Part shown: positions 45,322-54,900 of the stretch, in pieces
Numbering within the stretch: the first letter of the stretch is position 1
How the letters are laid out: every line of letters begins with the position of its first letter
Source of the DNA: Prunella strophiata
Taxonomy: Eukaryota > Chordata > Aves > Passeriformes > Prunellidae
DNA length: 64,000 nucleotides
Direction: 5' to 3'
Assembly (NCBI GenBank): GCA_036583965.1
Contig: JAZBQD010000034.1
Span: 9,633,040-9,697,039, forward strand
Translations under genes and position numbers: made by a program
The notes under the pieces: generated by a model
What the model was told of the DNA's origin: nothing
Databases searched by the model: none
What the model saw: the letters and a program-made list of their open reading frames with translations, nothing else

Positions 45322-48300
45322 ATGGCTGAGGAGCAGCGGGACCTCATCTCTGACCGCGCCAGCGGTGTGCTCAGTGTTGGGGACACCCAGAGGTGCCACT
45401 GCTGGGGACGCGGGGATGGGGCGCACGGGGAGGGCGAAGTGGGCACAGTGGGGACGTGGAGCAGGGGGGTATTGCGTGGTTGTGGGATGGAAGGAGATAC
45501 GGTCGGGTCAAGGGGGCACAGAGTGAGTGTGGGGCAGGAGATGGGGCGCAGGCTATGGGAATGGGGCACTGTGGAGCTAAGAGGGCTGTGGAAGGGTCTG
45601 TGAGGCAAGGCAGGGGCACAGGGTGGCTGTGGGATGGGGGAAATCGGGTGGCTGTGAGATTGGGGGCTGTGGGATTGGGGGCATGGGGCGGCACTGGGAG
45701 GGGAACATGGGGCGGCTGTGGGATGGGGGAATCGGGTGGCTATGGGACTGGGAGGGCACGGGGTGGCAGCGGGATGAAAGGGGTCGCTGCACCTCTGGGC
45801 CGCCGGGGACAAGGCATGGCGGTGGGGTGGCCAGGCTCACAGGGTGGGGCACGGAGCCATGGCTTGTAGCTTTGGAGGAAGGTTTGTGAGGAAGTTGCTG
45901 TGAGACGGGCAGGCTGGTGACGTAGCCATGGGGCAGGAGCGGACCCTGGACCCAAACGGCTTTATGGGGCTGCACCCCCATGTCCCCGCTCGTCCCCATG
46001 TCCCAGCCCCCGCAGGGGGACACCCCGCCCAAAACTTGCAGCCAATCAGAAGCCCTGAAAGCTCTGACGTCACCAGTCACCAGGCAGACTCCCGCGCAGC
46101 GCGTCCCGTTCGGGACTTGTCCCTCGGCCGGGCAGAGCCCGCTCCTCCCCGAGCAGAGCCCGCTCCTCCCCGAGCAGAGCCCGCTCCTCCCCGAGCAGAG
46201 CCCGCTCCTCCCCGGGCAGAGCCCGCTCCTCCCCGGGCAGAGCCCGCTCCTCCCCGGGCACAGCCCGCTCCTCCCGAGCAGAGCCCGCTCCTCCCCGGGC
46301 ACAGCCCGCTCCTCCCGGGCAGAGCCCGCTCCTCCCCGGGCACAGCCCGCTCTCCCCGGGCAGAGCCCGCTCCTCCCCGGGCAGAGCCCGCTCCTCCCCG
46401 GGCACAGCCCGCTCCTCCCCGGGCACAGCCCGCTCCTCCCCGGGCAGAGCCCGCTCCTCCCCGGGCAGAGCCCGCTCCTACCCGAGCACAGCCCGCTCCT
46501 CCCCGAGCAGAGCCCGCTCCCACCCGAGCAGAGCCCGCTCCCACCCGAGCAGAGCCCGCTCCTCCCCGAGCACAGCCCGCTCCTCCCCGAGCAGAGCCCG
46601 CTCCCACCCGAGCAGAGCCCGCTCCCACCCGGGCAGAGCCCGCTCCTCCCCGGGCACAGCCCGCTCCTCCCCGGGCAGAGCCCGCTCCTCCCCGGGCAGA
46701 GCCCGCTCCTCCCCGGGCAGAGCCCGCTCCTCCCCGAGCAGAGCCCGCTCCTACCCGAGCAGAGCCCGCTCCTCCCCGAGCAGAGCCCGCTCCCTACCCG
46801 AGCAGAGCCCGCTCCTCCCCGGGCAGAGCCCGCTCCTCCCCGGGCAGAGCCCGCTCCTCCCCGAGCAGAGCCCGCTCCTACCCGAGCAGAGCCCGCTCCT
46901 CCCCGGGCAGAGCCCGCTCCTCCCCGGGCACAGCCCGCTCCTACCCGAGCAGAGCCCGCTCCTAACCCGGGCAGAGCCCGCTCCTCCCCGGGCAGAGCCC
47001 CGCTCCTGCCCCGGCAGAGCCCGCTCCTCCCCGAGCAGAGCCCGCTCCTCCCCGAGCAGAGCCCGCTCCTCCCCGGGCAGAGCCCGCTCCTCCCCGGGCA
47101 GAGCCCGCTCCCACCCGAGCAGAGCCCGCTCCTCCCCGGGCAGAGCCCGCTCCTCCCCGGGCAGAGCCCGCTCCTCCCCGAGCAGAGCCCGCTCCTACCC
47201 GAGCAGAGCCCGCTCCTCCCCGGGCACAGCCCGCTCCTCCCCGGGCAGAGCCCGCTCCTACCCGAGCAAGAGCCCGCTCCTCCCCGGGCAGAGCCCGCTC
47301 TCCCCGGGCAGAGCCGCTCCTCCCCGGCACAGCCCGCTCCTACCCGAGCAGAGCCCGCTCCTAACCCGGGCAGAGCCCGCTCCTCCCCGGGCAGAGCCCG
47401 CTCCTGCCCGGGCAGAGCCCGCTCCTCCCCGGGCAGAGCCCGCTCCTCCCCGGGCCGCGGAGGCAGGGGGTGACCTCTGGGGCACCGCTGCACCTCGACA
47501 GTGCCGCATTCACCCAGCAGGATCTGGCACAACATTTTAAACAACCTCCCATGAGTCGTGTCCTCTGCCCCATGGACATGCGAGATTCCAAGTGGCTTCA
47601 TCATCCCGCAAAAGGCGATGCCCGGAGTGATGCTGTTCCCCAAAATCTCCTAGCAGCGCCCTGTCCCAGCCCACGTGCCCTTCGTTCCGCCTCCCCTGTC
47701 CCCACTTCCCCCGCCCCACAGTGGGTTTCAGTTCCCGGGGTGGGGGGGTGCTGAGGTTTCACTTCTGCTCTCTGCAATGGGGGAATTTGCATTTGTCTGC
47801 AAACCCCCGGGACAGGAGTGTCTGGGGCCGGGGAGGGGCTGGCAGCAGGATGTCGCCTCCTGCAGCCGGAGGGCGCTGAGCTCCCTGTCGCTGTCCCGCA
47901 GGTCCGCGCTGGGGCGCAAAGCCGCCTTCTCCACGCTCTCCATCCTGGTGGCCCTGCTCATCGCCGGCCAGGCTGTCACCATCTACTACGTGTACCAGCA
48001 GAGCGGGCAGATCAGCAAGCTGACCAGGACCTCCCAGAACCTGCAGCTGGAGGCTCTGCAGAGGAAGCTGCCTGCCAGTCAGTACCCCATGGGCACCAGA
48101 GTGCTGAGAGGGGGAGAAGGGGTGAATCCCTCTGGGACCCTCCTGGAGCAGCCAGCCCGGCTGGGTCCCCTCACTGCTCTCCTTCCTCGGCAGATGCCAA
48201 GCCAGTGAATAAGATGAAGATGGCCAAGGCAAACACACCTCTGGTCATGAGTGTCCTGCATCCTGCACCCTTTGAAGACTTTTCGGTAAGAGAGGTTCAC

Positions 48301-50094
48301 CTCTGCCTGCTGCCCTCAAGCCTTGCTGCTGTGCTCACACTGCTCCTTTGCCTTTTCTCCTGAGGTCAAGGCCCCTGATAGCAACAAAACTGAGGACATA
48401 GTGAAGCACCTGCTGCTGGTAAGGTCCCCTGCTCCCCCACCCCACAGCTGCCTCCTGCACTGCTCTGGGTCTCTTGGGGTGCTCAGAGCTGGTGGGAGCT
48501 CTGACCTCTGTCTGGCTGATACCAGCAGACTCCAACCCCCACACCCCCACCTCATTTTTCTTTGCCCTCACTGTGGTGGTTGCTCTGCAGCAAGCAGACC
48601 CCAGCAAGATGTTCCCAGAGCTGAAGGACAACCTGATGGACAACTTGAAGCAACTGAGAAGCACCATGACTCATGTGGACTGGAAGGTCAGTGCTTGTCA
48701 CTGTCATCCTGTCCCACCTGCCTTCTGTCCAGGAGTGCTTTGGGAAAGGACATTTATCAGGATAAACAAAGTCTGGCTTTAGCCAGGCTTGGGCTGCTCC
48801 CACCCAAAGGAAGGCGATGGTGTTCACCACCTTCCCTGTCCAAGCCAGAGCTCATGTCATGGCTCCCCTGGGGTGAACTCCCCCCATGCCCATTAACGTG
48901 CTGGACCCTCTCATTGCAGTCCTTCGAGTCCTGGATGCACAAGTGGCTGCTGTTTGAGAAGGCCAGGAACCCCAACTCTGAGGACCGCAAGGCAATCCCA
49001 GCAGAGAAAGGTATTGGGGATGGGACTGCTGAGCTGGGGACAGTCAGGGAGGTGCTGGCATGGGCATCTCACAGGGATCCAAGCCCTCCCTCCAGTCATG
49101 GAGCTATTTGTTCTGTAGGGAGCCCCTGTTTCGTGGCTGTTAGGACATCACAGAGCATCTCTGCCTGCTGCCTGTAGGGCATTTGGGGTGAACAAAAGGC
49201 TGGAGCCCCACCCCAAATCCTCCCTCCCGGGTTAGACCAAGAGCCTCAGAAAGGTCACTGAGCAGGGCCTTGTTCACCTTTAACTGTTTCTGGACAGAGT
49301 CTCCTGCTGAGGGGAAGGGCCTGGGGGCTGACAGAGTGTCCCCTGTGTTTCTGTTGCCCTAGTGCAAACTAAGTGCCAAGCAGAGGCCACTTTTGGGGAT
49401 GATCAGCTGGGCCGCTTCCGCCCCCAGTGCGATGAGAACGGCGACTACCTGCCCAAGCAGTGCCACTTCTCCACCGGCTTCTGCTGGTGCAGCTACAAAA
49501 ACGGCACCAAGATTGAGGGCACTGCCACTCGGGGAAAGCTGGACTGCCCTGGTAGGTTGCCAGGGAGGGGATGGAGAGGAAGGAGTGTGCATGGACTGCT
49601 TGGGTAGGGAGGAGAGCTAGGAGAGGAGGGTGTCTAGGCTTCAGGGAGCACCCCTCACCCATCCAGTGCCAGGATGCCAAGGCTTTAAGGACCCCAACAC
49701 CCACAGCCCCCTGCAGGTGGCTGGAGCTGAGGTGTGCAGTCAGGCTTTCCATGAGCCCCCCTTGCCCCCCGCTCAGCAGAGGGTGCAGGCTCTCCCCCAC
49801 TGCCCTCACAGGGATGGGGGTGGGTGATGGGGCAGCCCCAGGGTCCAGCACCCACATCCTGCCCTCCCTTTGCAGGCACTGCTGCTCCCAGTGCTGCTGC
49901 TGGCACCGCAGATCCAGACGAGATCTTCTCTGGGGTGGACATGCTTAAGCTGAACCCAGGCAAAGGTGAGTGTCCAAGTGTCCCTAGAGTCCTGGGGACT
50001 GCTGGGGAGGGGGGAGGTTGTGAGGAGAGGGGTTTTGGGAAGTCCTTGAGCTGTTTGACTGACTACCTCCTCTTGTTCCCCCACAGGAGAGTAG
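45322..50094 (+). CDS. CD74: MHC class II invariant chain (Ii, CD74)
   Basis: A type II membrane chaperone that trimerises, blocks the class II groove with CLIP and carries class II to endosomes. Nine exons: 45322-45392, 47902-48077, 48194-48285, 48365-48418, 48591-48686, 48920-49010, 49363-49551, 49876-49965, 50087-50094 (TAG). They join in frame to 288 aa. The cytosolic tail MAEEQRDLIS carries the leucine-type sorting signal. The membrane segment is at about 34-55 (STLSILVALLIAGQAVTIYY). CLIP is at about 85-104 (KPVNKMKMAKANTPLVMSVL). An N-glycosylation site lies at Asn120. The trimerisation region is at about 125-178. A thyroglobulin type-1 domain occupies about 194-257. Exon 1's donor (AG|GTGCCA) is weak, and CLIP is longer than I expect. 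Convergent with TCOF1. Confidence 0.97.
45405..45790 (+). repeat. G-rich imperfect tandem repeat in CD74 intron 1
   Basis: Diverged copies of GGGATGGGGGAATCGGGTGGCT-like units alternate with GGGGCATGGGGCGGC units. Many GGG to GGGGG runs occur within short distances on the plus strand, so the transcribed RNA could form G-quadruplexes. Copies are too diverged for a clean unit length by eye. Confidence 0.6.
46129..47457 (+). repeat. 21-bp minisatellite, about 63 copies, in CD74 intron 1
   Basis: The unit is GAGCAGAGCCCGCTCCTCCC plus a C, repeated head to tail for about 1.33 kb. Common variants are GGGCAGAG, GGGCACAG, CTCCCACCC and CTCCTACCC, with occasional units one base short or long. Because 21 is a multiple of three, stop-free frames persist on both strands (for example the heptapeptide SPLLPEQ). 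These are not genes. Variants occur in local blocks, suggesting repeated slippage or unequal exchange. Confidence 0.95.
49363..49551 (+). other. CD74: CD74 alternative exon encoding the thyroglobulin type-1 domain
   Basis: A 189-bp exon that begins and ends in phase 1, so skipping it keeps the frame. It is the counterpart of the exon distinguishing p41 from p31 invariant chain in mammals. It encodes six cysteines in the thyroglobulin type-1 pattern, with PQC, KQC and the CWC motif (CWCS here, CWCV in the consensus). In p41 the domain inhibits cathepsin L-type proteases. It contains an NGT glycosylation sequon. Confidence 0.9.
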
Positions 50095-50660
50095 AAGATG
50101 CCAGCAGTTGCCTTCAGCATCCCGCATCCCTGCCCTTCAGCTCCTGCATTATTTTTTCTCTGTATTTCTTTTCTGCTCTTACATTGCTCTTCCAAGGCAA
50201 TTAACAGTGGGCATCCCTGGGCACCCTTCCCCTGCTGCAGAGCATCAGCCAGGGCTGAGCTGCCACCACCATCATCAGAGTCCCCTCAGAGGGTGGGTAG
50301 AACAGGCTGGAAAATTGTTTCAACCATGTCAGATCCATAAATCCTGTTCTCTTTGGCTCGACCTCCAACAGCACCCAGGCAGCAGTGCAGCTCACCCCTG
50401 CTGAAGAACTTAAGCTTCCTTATACTGAACAAACATTAAAAGCAGCAAAATAACCCCCACCAGCTTCTTAACTGATCCCTGTAGGCTGGAGCCCTGTTAG
50501 ATTACTGGAGTAATGGGTTTTTATTGTGGAGTGCTCAGATTTGTACATAGAGATTTGCCTACTGTCTCAGCAGTGGGTAACCATGGGCAGAGTGGCTTCT
50601 AATTTTCCTGAATATATCTGATTGTTCCTTTACAAATGATCTCACAAGCTAATAATCTCC

Positions 50661-50666
50661 AATAAA
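50661..50666 (+). terminator. CD74: Poly(A) signal AATAAA of CD74
   Basis: AATAAA lies 567 bases after the CD74 stop. An earlier ATTAAA occurs at 50434-50439 and a later AATAAA at 50740-50745, so alternative ends about 80-300 bases apart are possible. Confidence 0.65.
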
Positions 50667-50739
50667 CTTTTGAATAAGAAAGCCTTGTAAGCAACTCCAG
50701 CAGGGCTTTGTGTGCTGTTTGCAGCTGTCCGAGGTTACA

Positions 50740-50745
50740 AATAAA
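50740..50745 (+). terminator. CD74: Second AATAAA downstream of CD74
   Basis: AATAAATGAAATTTAAC lies 79 bases after the preceding AATAAA. It may be an alternative distal CD74 poly(A) signal. Confidence 0.35.
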
Positions 50746-50992
50746 TGAAATTTAACAAAAAAGAGAGAAAGAAAAATCTCTGCAGGCACTTGGACAGCTG
50801 TATCTCCACCCAGGCCTGGCTGTGTTCCTTGTCCCATTCCTGGCCCATCCCTTGATTTCACTTGTACCCTGGGGTCCCCCCTGCCCCAGACAGGCAGACA
50901 CTGGGCTCTCCTCTCCCACCCACAACATCCTCCAGAGCCAGCCAGCCTTGGCCTCCCCTGAAAGCAGCTGAAGCAAAATCTGTTTGTTGTTT

Positions 50993-50998
50993 TTTATT
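50993..50998 (-). terminator. TCOF1: Poly(A) signal AATAAA of TCOF1
   Basis: TTTATT on the plus strand reads AATAAA on the minus strand, 972 bases past the TCOF1 stop. It sits in a T/A-rich stretch. It gives a 3' UTR of about 1 kb and places the TCOF1 end roughly 250-330 bases from the CD74 poly(A) signals, tail to tail. Confidence 0.55.
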
Positions 50999-51969
50999 TT
51001 ATATTTCATAAAAAAAAAACAACACAAAAACTGACTCTGCCTTGGCTGAGAACAGCTGCTGGACACAACTGTTCAGTGCAACTTCAGGGACATGATAATC
51101 ACCGCTGTCAGTGTTAGAATAGAAAGGAAACCCGAGAGCTTTCTTTGTAGTAGCAAAAGGACTGACACCACAAGTCACAGGAGGAGGGGAAAAAAGGTAA
51201 AAGTTTTTCTCAAAAATATAGCTCTGTGGTAAGAGAAAGGGATGGCTGGGTGTCAACGAGGGGAAAAGCAGTTTATGCTCTGCTCTGGTCAAACTGCCTC
51301 CTCCAGTTCCATTCCCTCTGGAGGGACTATAAACATCTCTGGGCCTCAGCAGGGCAGGAGGCAGAAGGATACACAACTCTGTTCTAAAAGTCACAGTTAA
51401 AAGAAATTATAAATTATTATTTTAAAAAAAGTTGGAATTCTCCAGGTGAGCTTCCTTTTCCTCTCTTCTCTTTGATCTTCAACCATAAATCTTTAATCAC
51501 AGGAATGCGGTACCTTTGGGGAGAGGAGTTAAAAGTTAGGGATGGGGAGGAGGAGAGCAGCCTTACAGCTGAGCAGAGCATGGGCAAAGGCATCTGGTCC
51601 ACTTCCAGGTGGCTACAACATCACCATCTAATCACCATCACTTTTCCAAGCTCCCTGTGGTGAGCAGGGACAGACAGACACTGCCAGAGGCCACTCATCT
51701 CTGCTGGTGACAGAGGTCAGCAACACCCAGGCTGGACATCTCAGCAGCTAAAGAGTTGAGGTCAGACACATCCAGAGAAGCCAGCACACAGCTGCATGAC
51801 ATTCCTCACACTGCTTCCACTCCCTGGCCCTCTGATGCAAGGCCAGGCTGGCTCAGTGAGCTCTTAGAGGGCACATTGTCTTCCCAAAACTGGCCCAGGA
51901 GTTCTGAATGTGGCCAAGGTTACGCTGCTCAGGGTACCAATGGCCCGTCCCCACAGGCCATGTACCTTC
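50999..51969 (-). other. TCOF1: Probable TCOF1 3' UTR
   Basis: Non-coding sequence follows the TGA at 51970-51972 on the minus strand. It contains an AT-rich segment near 51395-51430. No competing open frame or exon was recognised on either strand. Confidence 0.5.
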
Positions 51970-54900
51970 TCACAGTCCTTCAGGCTCAGCTCCTTTCTTC
52001 TTCTAAAATGGAAAGGGAAAAAAAATGCATCAGTATCATGTGGACCACAGACATGAAGGACCCAGCAAAGCAACAGAGGCTTTATGCATATGTCCCTGCA
52101 GAGGTGGCAGCCACCACAAGCAATATCCTGCAGTCTCCCCCTGCCACCCCTTTCAAGCCCTTGGGATGGGATGCAGAAATCTACCAAGCCCTCAGGAACT
52201 TCAGTGTTAGAGAACTCATTCTGCTGAGAATGAGACGAGCAGACAGCTGGAGAGCAGCACTTACTCCCTAGAAAGGACTAAGTCTTTTGCCACCAGAAGG
52301 GTCCCTGGGTTTGAGCACTCCAGGGAAAGGAATCTCCTAGGGCAGCAATCCAGGAACAAGCCCTTTGAGTCACTCTAATCCCAACCAAAGGTCAGGCTGT
52401 CTTAAGACTGGCCACAGTGAACTGTAGGCTTCCCTGTACTGCCAGCAAGGCCAGGACATGGCTCTGTTCACCTCCCCAGCTGGGATGAGCACCACAGCCC
52501 AGGGTGTGACACATACCTTCTTCTTCTTCTTGTGAACCTCAGCAGAGCCATCTGCTACAGGCGCCCCTTCCAAAGATGCTTTTTTGCTCTTTTTTCTTTT
52601 CCAGTCTTCTTTTCTAGGAGTGGGAAAGAAAAGCCAACTAAGAGAGGGACTCTGGTATTGTCAGCCTCTGAGAGGGAGCACAGATTGGTAGAAGCATCTC
52701 CAGTAAGGTTTGGATGTGATCAAAAACTAAGCAAGATTTCCAGAGCAGGAATTGGGTGAAGGCAGAGCTCTACCCACAGGCAGCTGCACCCAGGGATGTT
52801 TCCCCAATACCCCTGAGCCAGAGCAGCTTGATCCCACCATCTGTGCACACACATGGGTGGAATTACATAGAATTCCCTTCTTTCCACCTCCTGCTGCCCA
52901 CCTGCTCCAAGGAACTGCTTCAAGGCTGGAGTAGATGGGCACATGCCAGAAATGAGAGTCAGCAGAGCTGCTAACACAGGGTGGACATGAGGTTCAGCTC
53001 AGCACAACTGCTCAAGAGGCTCCACTCATCCCTGTTAAACAGCTCACAAAGGGGCCAATAGACAAGTCTGTCTTCTCCAAAAATAAGGGCTGTGTTTCAG
53101 CAGAACAGAAACACCATCAGACCTGGCCCAGCCAATCCATGTCCCCTCACTCCCTTTTTCTTTAAGGCCTACCAGATCCAGCACAAAACCAGCTCTGATT
53201 TGCAAATACAGGCTGCACTGTAAAGAAAAAAAAAAAAAATGGCCTTTGGATTAGGGCAGAGAGCAGGCCACTACAGAACAACAAGGTGTAGAAGGGTCAT
53301 AAGTGACAGGACAAGATGAAATAGCTTCAAGTTGAGCCAGGGCAAGTTTAAGTTGAATATTAGGAAAAAATTCTTCACTAAAAGGGTTGTTAAACACTGG
53401 AACAGGCTGTCCAGGGCAGCAGTGTGGTCACCAGCCTTGGAGGCATTTAGAAGATCTGTAGATATGTGGGGACATGGCTTGGGGATGGGCCTGGATTAAT
53501 GGTTGGACTTGATGATCTTAGAGACCTTCTTCAAGCCACGTGACTGATTCCATGAGGGAAGCAGCCAAGCAGGAAGCCAATGGGAAAGTGGGTGCTGTTT
53601 GCAAGGCCCTGCACCACAGGCTGAACATGCATCAGCTGCAGGAACCTATTGCAAACTAGGCCCCAAGTGTAAATTCTTACTTTTAGCTGCTTTTTTCTTC
53701 TCCTTGCTGCCTGCCACCTTCTCCAGGTCACCATCTACTTTCTTCTTTTTCTTTTTGGGTACTTCTTCATTAGCCTGCCCTTTCCGTTTCTTCTCCTTGG
53801 GCTGCCCCACAGCCCCATCCTCTCCTGTCAGCTTTCGCTTCTGAGACGTTTTCTGCTTCTTGTTCTCTTTGTCTTTGCTCTTGGATGTTTTCACAGCCTT
53901 GTCTGCTGTCGAGGATGGTTTCTTTTTCTCCTTTTCCTTTTTCTCTTTTTTCTCCTTTTCTTTTTTCTCCTTTTTCTTCTTTTTCTTCACTTCCAAGCCC
54001 TCTACTGTCTGCACTGCAGGGACTTGAGCAGCAGTGGTGACCTCAGCTTCATTCCCTGAGCTTGGCTGCTGTGACTGTGGGACGGAGAGCAGGGCATGTG
54101 ATGATGCTGGGGTCACTTGCACCCCTGTTGCCCCAACACTGTTCTCTTTCATGGCCAGGGTTTTCTTCAGTGAGGAAGCTTTGAGGCTGGCATGACCTGG
54201 CTCTGTTTTTCCTGCCACCTTCTCTTTGTTGGAGGCTTCTGCAGCTTCCTGCCCTGAAGTGGGGTTGTTTTCTGTAGAAACAGATAAAACCAGAGGAGAC
54301 AACTCAGGGAACATTCATTACACACACTAGTCACAGGAGAATGGAAATAGGCATTTGAAGAGGAGCATTCAGTTCTTCTCCCAAAAAAAAGCTAAATTTG
54401 TTGGCATCTGTAGCAGAGTCAGAGAAAGATGCCTCAGCCTGAAGTGGGTGACAACAGCCACAACAGCTTCAGCTGTTTGACAAGATGGGAGAGCATAGAT
54501 GGAGCAGTCCTTCCCCAAGACACCATCCCCAGATAAGCTGTGGACTTCCCAGGGTGGTGGGGGCCTCCACACTGCCTCCTGCAATCACCACCAATGGCCA
54601 AGCCCAGAGCCCCTGGACCCTCTTGAGCCCCTACATAGATAGTTCTGACTTCCTCAACAGCCCTTTGCACAATTTCGTGATGTGCCCAAGGGACCAGAAG
54701 ACCCATCTGAACTTCTAGAGCAGGTCAGAGTTCATCTGAAGGTGCCAAGGTCACACCTGAGCAGAAGCAGCTTCAGCTGCAAGTTTTACAATTTGCTAAC
54801 AAACTAGGGAAATTGTGGGACATTTTGTTTCTCCACAGGTCTTCTTGCTTGCTTCCCCTCCTCTGCTCTCCAGACATGCAGCAGAGCCCACACAGCCCAA

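Noticed and set aside
46129..47457. Regular short repeats resembling a CRISPR array
   Set aside because: The units are directly contiguous with no unique spacers, and the genome is vertebrate.
45577..47643. Open frames of 688 (minus) and 497 (plus) codons over the CD74 intron
   Set aside because: They are products of a 21-bp unit that stays open in several frames on both strands. They lie wholly within CD74 intron 1 and break down outside the array.
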